DNA of 64,000 nucleotides from Diadophis punctatus similis (Eukaryota > Chordata > Lepidosauria > Squamata > Dipsadidae), in NCBI GenBank assembly GCA_023053685.1, contig JALIGW010000026.1, positions 796,501-860,500 of the forward strand, written 5' to 3'. The notes below the pieces were generated by a model. The model saw only the letters and a list, made by a program, of their open reading frames with translations, was not told where the DNA came from and searched no databases. Below, piece by piece: positions 12,830-23,671 of this stretch. Position numbers and translations under genes: made by a program. Positions within the stretch are counted from its first letter, which is position 1, and every line of letters begins with the position of its first letter.

Positions 12830-13636
12830 CCGGGCCTCAAGATCGCCGGCCCTCCGAGCCTCCCGAGTGGGCTAGTGATGCAGACCCCGCGCCTCTGGGC
12901 ATGTGCAGAGTGCAGCCCCTCCGCAAACACCTCCTACTCCTCAGCGCCTCGCCAGGGCTGGCTGCCCCGCGCGTCACTCCTCCGCGCCAAGGGGCGCGCG
13001 GCGGCGCGGGACGTCGACGCCATCAGCAGCCGCGCGGGAGGAATGACGTCACAGCCCCGCGACGCCCCCCCCCACGCGCCTCTGACTCGCTTGCTCCACC
13101 GAGCCGAGGAAGCGGGAGCGGCGGGGGGGGGGAGAGGGAGGCACCGAGGGGCGTGTCCTGGAAGTGGGCGTGGCCGGAAGAAGGGGAGACTCCAGCTTTT
13201 TTTGCAAGTATAGATTTAGTCCACTTTCATCATAGTGGTTGGGGGTTTGTGCCCTCCTCCTTCCCCGAATTATTATTATTATTAATATATTAAAATATTA
13301 TTAATAGAAATTCAGCTTGGCTGGGAGGCAGGTTTGCAGGGAAGCCCCCCCGGGGGGGCTCTGGTCTCCAAGCAAGACAAGTTGGATTGCTGCTGTTAAT
13401 ACTGATATTTTAATAGAGCCATAATTTGGGGAAGGAGGGCAAGGGTCTCAACTCACTTTGAAAGACCAGGACCCTCGGGAGGGGGGTTTCCCTGCAGGGG
13501 AGGGGCCTTCTTCCACTCTGCAATGCCCCCCCCCCCAGGATCCCAGCTGTGCCCTTGGGAATGGGGCAGCAGCCCCTAACCAAGCCACCGGGCACAGACT
13601 AACAAGGAGTAACCGAAACTCTGCTCTCTTTTCCAG
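12830..13636. promoter_or_regulatory. Bidirectional CpG promoter of RBM18 and MRRF
   Basis: GC-rich sequence between the RBM18 ATG and the acceptor before the MRRF coding exon. It contains a palindromic CRE (13044-13051), a GGCCGGAAG ETS-type motif near 13171 and GC boxes. MRRF must have an upstream non-coding exon here, because its ATG exon is preceded by a splice acceptor ending at 13636. An AT-rich patch follows at about 13265-13310. Confidence 0.75.
13044..13051. promoter_or_regulatory. Palindromic CRE (CREB/ATF site)
   Basis: Exact TGACGTCA, 215 bases upstream of the RBM18 ATG, inside the shared promoter CpG island. The full palindrome is the classical CREB/ATF binding site. Function here is inferred. 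Confidence 0.6.
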
Positions 13637-13654
13637 GTGGGCAACGGCAGCGCC

Positions 13655-16600
13655 ATGGCCGGGCCCCTCCGAAGTCTCCTGCGGTTGCCTGCCCTGCTCT
13701 GTCGGCCCCCCTGGCAAGCCCCTCCAAAGCCCAGGCCCCTCCTGCTGCTGGGCTCCCGAGAGGGCCGGGCCCTCGAGACCCCACAAGTCAGGACCCTGGC
13801 CACGAAGAAGGCTAAAGGTGAGGAAAGCTGTGGACCACCACCTCCAATTCCCCCTTTCCTGCCTTTTTTAAGAACTGGGCGGCTCACCATCTCCAACAGA
13901 GGAAAACATACAAAGACCAAAGTCGCTCTATTCCTGATGCTATAACCTATAAATCCCATACTTGACAGTCGTGTTACTTCAAATAAGTTGTTGTAGGTAC
14001 TACGTCAAAGTGGGGACAGATGGATCCAAGGGCTGAAATGCTCCCTCCTCAAAGTCCCAGAGGCGCTTTCCCAAAAGGCAACTGGATTTTGTTGTTTTCT
14101 TTTTCCTTGAAAACATTTCGCCTCTCATCCAAGAAGCTTCTTCAGTTCTTCTTGGATGAGAAGCAAAATATTTTCTAGGAGAAAAAAAAAAACCCAAGAA
14201 AGTCCATTTCTCTTTTGGAAAAGCACTTTTGGGATAACCATGACCCGGATGATTGAGAATCTCCACAGATATCCGTCCTGAAAGGCAGTCCAAAACCGTT
14301 AGGGCTTTGGAAAGCCCAGGATGAGAGAGTAATAGGAGGATGCTTACTCTTTTCTAATGACGGAGGGTTGGGTGGGGTTAGCAGAGGTCACTATGTGGAA
14401 CAGACGGCCCTATACTTCAAGGACGCTCCTGAAGCAGGTCCCGAAGAAGTCCTGAGTAAGCAAACTAACTTGGCTCTGCTCTCTGCAGCTAAAGGGAAAG
14501 GTCAGGTCCGCGTCAACATCAACACCTCCTTGGTAGAGGACATCATCAGCCTAGAAGAGTTAAACGAAGAGATGAGCTCGGTGGTCAAAACCCTGCAGGA
14601 AAATTTCAACAAAACTTTGAGCATCAGAACCAACCCAGGTGAGTGGTTTCTCTCTGTAGCTTTTGGGGCGCTGCTCCAGCTCGTTCGTTATTTTCTTGCC
14701 CACAGCACATATGTTCATATCAAATTTAAAAATATTCTGCTGCTTAAAACTCGCTTCCCCCCACCCCCCCGGTTCTTACTCAAGGGTCCCACTAGACCAC
14801 TTTAACGTTCAGAATATAATGAAAGAGAGCATTCTCTTCTGCTCTTAAAGAATCAGGGAATGGGATTTTTAACAAGCATTGGATAATTCAGAAGCCAGCC
14901 ACTTGCAATACACACTGTTTTGAGTATATTTTCTTCAGTATATTTTTTTAGAAGCAGCCCGATATCGAGAGCTTCCCAAGTTGATCCCAAAGCTATATAA
15001 GATGAAGGTTTGGATGGATAAATGTAATAAAATGCAATAAAAGCAGCAAACCATGATTATAAAGAGAGGAGCCAGAATCGCAAAGGGCTTCGCTACCGTC
15101 ATATTTCTCATTTCAGGGGCTCTTGATTCGATCATCGTTACCACCAAGGATGGGAAATTTCCATTAAACCAGCTTGCACAAATCTCCCAACATTCTGCAC
15201 AGCTCCTTGTGGTCAACATGAGCAGCTTTCCAGAAGTGAGTAGATTTCTTGTTCCTTTCCCCCTGGCAGATCCGAACTTCCTGATCCCAGGAGCTCTCAG
15301 GGTGTGGAAAATGCTACTGTTCCCCCTTTGGCTTCCTGCCCGGTTGTCGCTGCCAGGACGACTCGCGTCCCTGCCTTTGCGCCTGCGATGGCTCAGACTG
15401 CAAGTTCTTCGGGATCAGAGATCCTTTTTGGGGCTTCCACACTTCCATATTTCTGCATAAGTTATGAATGGCATCAGAGCTTGTGCAGAACCAAACCATG
15501 CAGCCACATTTGCTTTGGAGGAAGAGGATTAACAGAGCAGAAAGTAGCAGGGACGCTTTCCAAGGCCTGGGAGTTTTGAGTTGTCTTTCCTCTCTGCTCC
15601 TGTGTCACTCCTCTCTTAACTCGTAAGGGAACAAAACGGGGTGTTTTTTGTTAAGAGAAATGAGCTAACAAATGCAAAAGGAGAGCCAAGGCCAGCTTAG
15701 GCGCCTCTGATGCAGGGGAGAGCCCACGGTCCTCGCTATGCTGGCTGCCGAAGGGCTGTGTGTGGCACAAAGGCTGAGCCTGGGGGAGGAAAGGCGGAGG
15801 GGGGGGACCAGAGGTTTCCAGCAACTGCCTGCCAGAAAACCCAGAGATGTGAAGAACAGGCCTGGTGCTAATCCCCTTTATTTTCACACTTGCCCGGTGC
15901 AATGTGGAACGAGTTAACATGATTGAGGCCTTCCCTCTAAGCCCCCAACAGGACCAGTGAGGGCTTTGGCAGCCAAAGGCCCATCCTGGAATCCTTCATC
16001 TGCTTCCCGCCTACATCTTGCAGGAGTCCGGAGCCCCCGGGGAGGATTTTCTGCCTCCTTTGCTATCTGCGTTGCCTCAAACCGTCAAGATGGTTTCCAT
16101 TTTCCTTTCTGCTTTCTTCCTCACTTGCCTAGTCAGCCTCCTTCTTCCCCCCACCCCACCCGAAGCCTCTTTACCAATATCTTCGATCGGGGGGGGGAGG
16201 GGCAGGAGGAAAGGGGGGGTGGGTCCTGCAGCTTGCAATTCAGTTTGATCAAAGGGGCCGATGTAACTTCCTGGTCTCGCCCGGTAAACCAAACTAAATG
16301 TTTCCATGTTCTGTCAAGATGGATTGCTCTCCGCTGATGGGGAGTCCTGGCATCTGGTAATAATTATTTGCTAATTCCCCCTGCCATTTTTTCCCCCTAT
16401 CTCTGCGTTGTTGCAGAGCACAGCTGCGGCCGTCAAGGCGATCCAACAGAGTGGGATGAATCTCAACCCGGAAGCGGATGGACTGTTGATTCGCGTGCCA
16501 GTTCCAAAGTAAGCCGCTCAGTCCCTCGATGGCCAAAACACCTCGGGCGATTTTGCCTGCTGAGTGGCCCCTTAGAATGGCCAGATCTTCTTCTTGCCTC

Positions 16601-19092
16601 CTCCTACACTTCGGAAGAAGGGGGTGTGTGTGTGAAAGAGCTCTTGACGGAGGCTGGCCAGCGTGGCACCCCAGGCTCTTCCCATTCCAAGCCAGCCTTC
16701 CGTCCCTTCTTGCTAGGCCTGCTGAAGTCCTGCTTGCTCTCCCAGGCCGGTTTCAAATATCCTTTTAAGGCTACCTTTTAAACCTACCTGGTTTGTTGAA
16801 GTTTTTGCAAGGTGCTTTTAAGTTAGTTTAAACAAAGTTTAAACAGACTCTGGAAAGAGTGCAGAGAAGAGCAACAAAGATGATTAGGGGACTGGAGGCT
16901 AAAAGATATGAAGAACGGTTGCAGGAACTGGGTATGTCTAGTTTAACGAAAAGAAGGACCAGGGGAGACATGATAGCAGTCTTCCAATATCTCAGGGGCT
17001 GCCTCAAAGAAGAGGGAGTCAAGCTATTCTCCAAAGCACCTGAGGGTAGGACAAGAAGCAATGGATGGAAACTAAACAAGGAGAGAAGCAACTTAGAACT
17101 AAGGAGAAATTTCCTGACAGTGAGAACAATTAATCAGTGGAACAGCTTGCCTCCAGAAGTTGTGAATGCTCCAACACTGGAAGTTTTTAAGAAGATGTTG
17201 GATAACCATTTGTTTGAAGTAGTGTAGGGTTTCGTGCGAAAGCAGGGGGTTGGACTAGAAGACCTCCAAGGTCCCTTCCAACTCTGTTATTATTATTAAG
17301 GTAGCCGATGGGGTGTTCATGTGGATGCTTACATCTGAGTCAGGGCCACATTGAAAGCCGCGGACAGCCCCTTAGCACCAGCCAATGGAGTGCAGTTATT
17401 AAGCCCGACTCTCCTTAAGAAAAGCCAATTGTGTGTGTGGGACGGAAGGAGATGGAATGGGATCCCTTTGCCCCCCTCCGCTCCCCAGCCAATCCAGTTC
17501 CCGGTCTCCTGCCCCTCTCTGCGTCCCTTCTCCCCCCCTCCCCCTCCTCCAATTCCGAAGGAGGCTGCTATTATCCTCCTAATTGCAGCGGCCTGATTGT
17601 TAACATGCTCCCAGGTCATCTTCCAATCTGAATTCCTGGAGAGGAGGAGAAATCCAAGAACAGGCAAAACAGAGAAGATCTGAGCATCTCCCCCACTTTC
17701 TTCATTTTTAACTGGCCACTGTCACTCTTTGGGGGGGGGACGAGCCCCAGGTGTTTGATTGCCAGCCTGCCTTCTGAGGGAGGGTGCCACCCAAATTGTG
17801 TCTGCTGAGGCAGAGGCATGATCTCCACAGCTCCAGAAACTGTAGTCATTAAAAAAGCCAGAAATGCAAACTCTTCTCCGACATTATTCCAAAATACCTT
17901 GCGGCCAGTCGCTGTCCTGCCATCCGCCAGCCGAACCTTAGCTGCCTCTTCCTTCTCTGAGGTTCAGCCGCTTTACCCTTCAAACATTTTCTCCATTATT
18001 TTCAAATTTGCATCTCTGGGCATTTTCGTGCATGGCTCCGCCATGCCGTGGAAGGTTTGGGCTCATCCCAAGAGCCTCCTTTTCTCCTCCGCTTTTCTCC
18101 CATCAGAATCACCCGCGAACACAGGGAGAACTTGGCCACGGTCGCCAAGCAGCTCACCCACAAGGCCAAGGAGTCCCTGCGCAAAGTGCGCACCGGAGCC
18201 ATGAACCAGACGAAGAAAGCCAAAAACACCACGTCGGAAGACACCATCCGATTGATAGAGAAGCAGGTACTGAGGGATTGGATGCTGCAGGCTGGTGCTG
18301 ACCACTAGGCTGGCCTGTCCTGATCTGGCAGGGGGCCCCTCCCAGAAGGTGGCATCTCACACCAGAGGTCTCCCTGCTTCTGGACAGCCGTGTCCTCATT
18401 CGGTGGCCGGCCTTTATTTTTTGACCAAGATGGACGTCCCTACATTTGAGTGGTGTGGTGCAGTGGTGGGATTCAGGTTTTTTTACTACTGGTTCTGTGG
18501 GCGTGGCTTGGTGGGCATGGCAGGGGAAGGATAATGTAAAATCTCCATTCCCACCCAACTCTGGGGCCAGCCAGAGGTGGTATTTGCAGGTTCTCCGAAC
18601 TACTCAAAATTTCCGCTACCGGTTCTCCATAACTGGTCAGAATCTGCTGAATCCCACCTCTGATGCGGTGGTCTAGAGGTGGAGCTCTCGCCTCACAATC
18701 AGGAGGCTATGAGCTCGATCCTAGATAGAGGCAGATATTTCTCTCTCTGGGCACGAGAATTTATCTGCTGAACAAAACTCCACATTGGCGACAGGAAGGG
18801 CATCTGGCCAGTAAGTACTCAGCTCCATTCAGTTGCCCAGACTCCACCCCGCAAGGGATTATGGGGTCATTAAAAGATGATGATGATGGACGTCCCTACA
18901 TTCTCATGCTTCTGATGAAAATCTCAGTGTGATTGTTGCTATTTGATACCTGTCCGTGTTTTTCTTAAAAAAAAAAAAAAATTCACAAAGCGTTCTTTTC
19001 TCAATTTGCCTCAGATTCAGCAAATGACCGATGATGCCACAGTCGAAATGGACAAGCTATTGGCTGCAAAGACGAAGGAGCTGCTTGCCTAG
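13655..19092 (+). CDS. MRRF: Mitochondrial ribosome-recycling factor
   Basis: Splits the post-termination mitochondrial ribosome together with mtEFG2 in the matrix. Coding exons: 13655-13817, 14489-14638, 15117-15235, 16417-16508, 18107-18266, 19015-19092; total 762 bases, 253 aa (human 262). The start is in a strong Kozak context (gcgccATGG). Residues 1-50 are Arg/Leu/Pro-rich with no acidic residue until about 36, a good mitochondrial targeting sequence, and end RTLATKKAKG as in mammals. The RRF domain follows: VRVNIN...LVEDI, SIRTNPGALDSI, LNQLAQIS, NMSSFPE, GMNLNPEADGLLIRVPVP, REHRENL, SLRKVRTGAMNQTKK, SEDTIRLIEKQIQQMTDD and KTKELLA. Introns hold a CR1 end, an hAT-like MITE, a SINE and a foldback with a hammerhead-like motif. 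Confidence 0.97.
14040..14290. mobile_element. Foldback repeat, probable Penelope-like element remnant
   Basis: Two inverted arms (about 14065-14138 and 14148-14222) share the motif TTGGATGAGA plus AAAGTCCA-type ends. The same arrangement recurs at 23521-23760. The minus-strand arm contains a hammerhead-like core. The Penelope assignment rests on knowledge that such elements carry minimal hammerhead motifs and insert in inverted arrangements; no reverse transcriptase is present. Confidence 0.5.
14105..14148 (-). ncRNA. Hammerhead-ribozyme-like motif, minus strand
   Basis: Read on the minus strand: CTGAAGA (14145-14139), a 19-base stretch that folds as a stem CTTCTT / GAGAGG closed by GGAT, then GAAA (14119-14116). 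The spacing and residues match the hammerhead core CUGANGA, stem II, GAAA. The usual CGTC that follows is ATGTT here, and stem I is only about 3 bp (GAA/TTC), so catalysis may be lost. Confidence 0.5.
16839..17300 (+). mobile_element. CR1 LINE 3' fragment
   Basis: Encodes the C-terminal end of a CR1 reverse transcriptase in one open frame ([18 protein letters not shown]... to LDNHLFEVV). It ends in the family tail TTGGACTAGAAGACCTCCAA followed by short ATT repeats. Severely 5' truncated; lies in MRRF intron 4. Confidence 0.9.
18461..18662. mobile_element. hAT-like MITE (GGTGGGATTC family)
   Basis: Terminal inverted repeats CAGTGGTGGGATTCA and TGAATCCCACCTCTG flank about 200 bases. The 8-bp flanks (GTGTGGTG and ATGCGGTG) match at 6 of 8 positions, as expected for an aged hAT target duplication. 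Other copies are at 24498 and 40562. It abuts the Sauria-type SINE at 18664. Confidence 0.8.
18664..18893 (+). mobile_element. Sauria-type SINE (tRNA-derived head, Bov-B-like tail)
   Basis: The head carries a pol III B-box-like GAGCTCGATCC. The body has GACAGGAAGGGCATCTGGCC, then CAGTTGCCCAGACTCCACCC, GGGATTATGGGGTCATTAAA and a final (GAT)n. This 3' end is shared with Bov-B LINEs, which mobilise Sauria SINEs in squamates. Lies in MRRF intron 5. Confidence 0.85.
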
Positions 19093-19094
19093 GC

Positions 19095-19129
19095 TCTCTC
19101 TCTCTCTCTCTCTACCTCCCTCCCTTCCT

Positions 19130-19200
<71 letters not shown>
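19095..19200. repeat. (CT)n microsatellite in MRRF 3' UTR
   Basis: Near-pure CT dinucleotides, interrupted by CCTCC runs, starting within a few bases of the MRRF stop codon. Confidence 0.95.
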
Positions 19201-19204
<4 letters not shown>

Positions 19205-19537
19205 CACCACCAGCTGTTTTCTTCTGGCTAAACGGTCAGTAGTGATTTTTCAACTGCGGGAAGCAACTTTGGGCAGCGAATCAAAGCTCAGGACTGAGGA
19301 AGGGGGCTTAGCCTTGAGGTGGGCTGGAGAAAGAAGAATTTGGCTCCCGGACAGTTGTTATCTCAGCTCCGTCGTCGTCCACAGCACAGCGTGGCCCTCC
19401 TGCCACGGACACAGAAGCCATTTTGGGGAAAAAAGGATCACAAACAATCATCGATGAAATGGCCGCTTGTGCCCCTCCTGCCTGAGAAACAGAGGATGCG
19501 GGGGGGGGGGCTTCATAAATTGGAATTTCGTATATTA

Positions 19538-19543
19538 AATAAA
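19538..19543 (+). terminator. Candidate MRRF poly(A) signal
   Basis: AATAAA about 446 bases after the MRRF stop codon, the first canonical hexamer downstream. Confidence 0.6.
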
Positions 19544-19595
19544 GCGAGTCTGAATGATCTAAGGGCTGCTTGTTGAACCCTTAATTTTTGAGCAG

Positions 19596-19926
19596 CGTCA
19601 AAGTGAACGGAAAGGGAAAGGTTGGCAGTTCGGCGGTTCGAATCCCTAGCGCCGCGTAACGGAGTGAGCTCCCGTTACTTGTCCCAGCTTCTGCCAACCT
19701 AGCAGTTCGAAAGCACGTAAAAAATGCAAGTAGAAAAATAGGGCCCACCTTTGGTGGGAAGGTAACAGCGTTCCGTGCGCCTTCGGCATTTAGTCATGCC
19801 GGCCACATGACCACAGAGTACGTCTTCGGACAGTGCTGGCTCTTCAGCTTAGAAATGGAGATGAGCACCACCCCCTAGAGTCGGGAACGACTAACACATA
19901 GGTGTGAGTGGAACCTTTACCTTTAA
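19596..19926 (+). mobile_element. tRNA-derived squamate SINE
   Basis: B box GGTTCGAATCC at 19635-19645, then a conserved body (GGAGTGAGCTCCCGTTACTT, ATGCCGGCCACATGACCAC, AGAGTCGGGAACGACTAACA) and an ACCTTTACCTTT tail. The 5' tRNA part is eroded. It is a SINE and not a functional tRNA gene. Confidence 0.8.
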
Positions 19927-20860
19927 AAATCGACTCGGGGCATTAAAAAGAGCCGGCCTGTTGCAAAGGACAGAAGCGCTGGTTTCTTTGCTGTTGCCAA
20001 GCCCTTTTGTAAGTCCACTTTGCGCAAGAAAGAAAAGACGTGGGCAGGAAACCCAATGTGATTGCTTGACTCCCTGGCAAGGTGGGCCTGGACGGGGGTG
20101 CCAGGCGTGCGAATACAGCCATCAGCCCAAGCTGAACAATAACCAAGCAATCAATTTTCCTGGTGTGTAACCCAAAAAAAGAGGGGGGAAAGCGCGAACC
20201 AACCTGGGGCTGGATAGGAAAGGTGGCAGGCCACGTCAGCCACAGCCGATGTGGAAGTTCAAAAGAGAAGTGATTACTCCTCTTTGAGCCTCGTTTTTTT
20301 TGGGGGGGGGAGAGCGGAGGGGCTCGATTGCTTTTGTGCGAGGGACGGAGGCGCCTGGCTCTCTGATTGTGCTTTTTCGTGCCTTCTGTCAAATGAGCGC
20401 AGTGCGGGCTTGGCAGGCCAGGTTTACCAGGCGCGCGGCCCTCTTTGACAGGGTGCCGAGCAGGGGGAAAGACGCGGCATAATCGCTTTGCCTCCGAAAT
20501 TCAGTGTTGATTAGAGGCGCTTTCGGGCTGGCTTGTCGGTGGGCTGAAGTGCTTTTTTTAATCACTACAGCAGCTCATTACAGCTTCCCAGCGACTCTCC
20601 CGTCCCCCGGTTCTCCTTCCCGATTAGCGCCCAGAGGCGGATGAATATTGGATGGTTTCATTACATACAAATGCAATCAACAGTTTTGCATAAAATTTCT
20701 CCTCTTTTTCTTGAGTTTCAATTGACCCCAGCACCCGTGGTGGTGCCAGGCGCAAAACACATGCAAATGAAGGGAGAACTTCTCGCATTAAAATCTCCCT
20801 CTGTATTTGTGTAAATGTCTGTGTGTGTGTGTGAATGGATAAATGATAGGTATGTAGGTG
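19927..20860. other. MRRF downstream flank, no gene recognised
   Basis: Mixed GC sequence without repeats that I can name. Around 20480-20770 it becomes rich in TAATCA/ATTA-type motifs and has an exact ATGCAAAT octamer near 20762, so a conserved non-coding element is possible but unproven. Confidence 0.35.
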
Positions 20861-20865
20861 GGTGG

Positions 20866-20867
20866 GG

Positions 20868-20955
<88 letters not shown>

Positions 20956-21153
20956 TTGACAGATGATGGATGGATGAATGGATGGATGGATGGATGGAGA
21001 GATAGAGATAGACAGCAGGCAGGCAGGCAGACACCATAGATAGATACCATGGATGGATGGATGGATAGATCGGATGATGGATGGATATAGGTAAATGATT
21101 GATAGATAGATGATGGATGGATGGATGGATGGATGGATGGATGGATATAGATG
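20866..21153. repeat. (GATA)n and (GGAT)n microsatellite array
   Basis: About 87 bases of nearly pure GATA repeats (20868-20954), followed by GGAT/GATG, GGCA and GACA variants to about 21175. GATA/GACA repeats are the Bkm-type satellite first described from a snake. Confidence 0.95.
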
Positions 21154-21175
21154 GCAGACAGACAGACAGGCAGGC

Positions 21176-22928
21176 AAACGGAAGGTAGTGGGGGCTACCC
21201 AGGATGTTAGGGGTTGGCACAGAGAGAATTAGAGAATCGTAACCTTTTCATTGTCTTCTATTCCTTCCTTATTTCTTCCCTTTTGATAAATTTCCCAAAA
21301 TGTCTCAACTCTTTCCAGTGCAGATTGGAGGTATAAATCGGGGTACAAAACCAGCTGGCATCAACGGGGCAGCACAGTGGCTGTAGAAGCTGTGATGCAG
21401 AGAACGGCCATTTCAGCGCCACAAAAGCCATACGTGGGGCTTGTTCAAAACCACCTTTGTGGCCTTAGTTGAACGTTGGCACACGCCAAGCCCAACTCTC
21501 TTGCGGTTCCCCATTCCATTCCTACCCAGTCAAACTCGCCAATTGAGAGGAAGGGGCTTCCTATGGCTAGAAAGCCCCCCTTTTAAGGGGAGGGGGTTAA
21601 ATCTTGCCCCTTTGAAGCTGCCAACTCTGCTTTCCCGTCCTCCTGTTCTTCATCAACCCTGCCAATGGGAAGGCTCGCCCAGGATATCAGGAAGGAGCAT
21701 CCGTGGTGGAAGTGGCAGGAATGGAGCCCCCTGATTTCAACAGCCCCTCTAGGAGGGAGCCTTTACCTGCACGTTCATGTGCCACACCTGACTCCCAGGA
21801 ATTTCTGGCTAACGAGAGCATCCCATCCACTTTTTCCAGGGGGAGCAGCAGGAGCCTCCTGGCAGATCCCTTTTCATGGGCTTCCCCCGGCAAGATTTCT
21901 TAATCCGTGTTGATTTAAGGGGCATGATCTCTCGTGCCGCTGGAGCAACGGGCAAGGACGCCTTTCCTGGCGGCTGGGGCTCCCCCCCCAATATAGAGGG
22001 ACTGACGCCTTTGCTAGCCCCCTCCCCGGACGCCAACCCATTCTGAAGCAATTTCTATAAAATAAACTCTCTAATCAGGTAAATGATCCCATACGCTAAA
22101 TTGCTGCTTTGCAGCTGCTCCGTTAACCTGTTTTATTCCCCCCCCCCGACTTCCAGAAAGTCGATTTGGGGGGGCGGGAACACCCAGCAACTTTGTTGTC
22201 CCAATGAGAATCAAACCTGGATCGGGGAGACCGGCTCCTTTGCGCAGAGGCATCAGACAATGTTTAAGCCAGGATCTGGTATGATTTGGGGAGGGGTCCA
22301 GCCATGCTCTGGCCTTGACCGCAGCTGCCTGTGGGGCTCCCCATCCCACTGGGACCTCTTCCAGCCCATGGGCAGCCAGAACTGACCCCCAAGCTGGTTG
22401 ATGGTAAGTTCAGAGCTTGAGCCCAACCCCAGGGGTGGCAAATCCCATTTCATGGCTTGCTGCCCTGGACAAACCATCATTGAGCAAGATCGGCCAAGCC
22501 AGCCCTGACGCCCTCCATGGCCCTCCAGCCTTCTACAGGAGGGTCCGTCCCCTAATGCACGACCAGTGGGGGGTGGGCAGCACCGCTATGCGGCCCCCAC
22601 CCCCCCAATCCAGAGCCTGCCCCGCCTGCTCTTTTGACCTGTGGCATCTCCCTTGCAACCTGGAAGCATTTATGCCTCTGAAATGAATCTCTTTCGGGGT
22701 GGGGAGGGGCAGCGGATGGGGGGGGCGGCGGGGGTACCTGCAGGACTGGTACGGCGGAGTCCATGATGAATTTGATTCCTTTCCTGGCTGATTGGGTTTC
22801 CACTTGCCAGACTTCCTGTCCAGGATGGGATTTTCACTTCTTATCTGTGGCCGGTTAAAGGCTGCCCACCCCCTGCCCCCAGACCTAGAAAGGGCTGTTC
22901 CCCCCCCCATTTCTCTCTCTCAGGGAGC
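21176..22928. other. Intergenic DNA, no gene recognised
   Basis: No exon with a recognisable product and splice sites. Short C and G homopolymers are common. Confidence 0.4.
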
Positions 22929-22936
22929 ATCTGGGT

Positions 22937-23176
22937 CGGGTGGGTTCTACTTACCTTCCCTACCGGTTCGCGTAGCGTCGGAAGTGCGCGTTTTGTGTCA
23001 CGTTGCGCACATGACCCTTTGCGCATCCCCTGGAAAAGGGTTCTTTGCCAGCCGCTTTCAATGAGCGGCGACCGGAGAACCAGTTCGGGGAAATGGCCAG
23101 CCGGTTCGGCGAGCGGGGGCAAATTTCTGCCACCGTTACAGGCGAACCGGTCCGAACCGGAAGCAACCCACCACTG
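22937..23176. mobile_element. hAT-like MITE with perfect 8-bp TSD
   Basis: ATCTGGGT occurs immediately on both sides (22929-22936 and 23177-23184). Ends are CGGGTGGGTTCTACTTACC and AGCAACCCACCACTG, related to the 37006 and 38229 copies. An 8-bp duplication is diagnostic of hAT transposition. Confidence 0.85.
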
Positions 23177-23561
23177 ATCTGGGTCCAAAGCCCCCTCCCC
23201 CCATTCTGAGCATTGGCACCAGGCAGGGAAGGGACCACTGTCTGTTCTGACCAGCTGCCGTCCCAGGATGGCCAGTTTGTCTTTGGCTGGACTCCAGTGA
23301 GGACAGCTGGGCTTCCGGCAGCATGGAAAGCCTTCCTCTCCCAAGGCCTCCGTCCTCTTCCCCCTTCCTCCCGCCCTGGTTCTCCAGACTGACCCCTTTG
23401 GCTGAAATAAAGACCCCTCCCCTGCCTCTCCTCTCGTCAAAAGGCCAGCTCTTTGGAGCAGTGACTTCTCCACTAGCGACGGGATTCATCCTGCCCAAAT
23501 CCTGGTAGGAAGCCCCCAAAGTGCTTTTTCAAAAGGCAGCTGGGCTTTCTTGGTTTTTCCC

Positions 23562-23603
23562 TGAAGACGTTTCGCCTCTCGTCCCAGAAGCTTCTTCGGT
23601 TCA
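23562..23603 (-). ncRNA. Hammerhead-ribozyme-like motif, minus strand
   Basis: Minus strand: CCGAAGA (23599-23593; one base off CUGANGA), stem II CTTCT / AGAGG, then GAAACGTC (23573-23566). Stem I pairs TGAA before the core with TTCA after GTC, 4 bp. Probably a slightly decayed copy of a minimal hammerhead. Confidence 0.5.
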
Positions 23604-23631
23604 TATCAATCCTTCCATTCTCCACCAGTCA

Positions 23632-23671
23632 GAACTGGGAAAGCTCCTTGGATGAGAAGCGAAACGTCTTC
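23632..23671 (+). ncRNA. Degenerate hammerhead-like motif, plus strand
   Basis: CTGGGAA (23635-23641; two changes from CUGANGA), a partial stem II around TTGGATGAGAAG, then GAAACGTC (23661-23668) and TTC able to pair with GAA. Likely inactive. Confidence 0.3.

Noticed and set aside
13410..13959. Minus-strand frames opposite MRRF exon 1
   Set aside because: Antisense shadows of a GC-rich exon; no splice or family support.
16859..17227. A host gene encoding [15 protein letters not shown]...
   Set aside because: It is the C-terminal end of a CR1 reverse transcriptase, repeated many times in the window.
19620..19700. A functional tRNA gene at the GGTTCGAATCC box
   Set aside because: No cloverleaf 5' half; the sequence continues into a SINE body.
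20868..21150. GATA/GGAT array as a CRISPR-like array
   Set aside because: Pure short tandem repeats without unique spacers, in a vertebrate genome.
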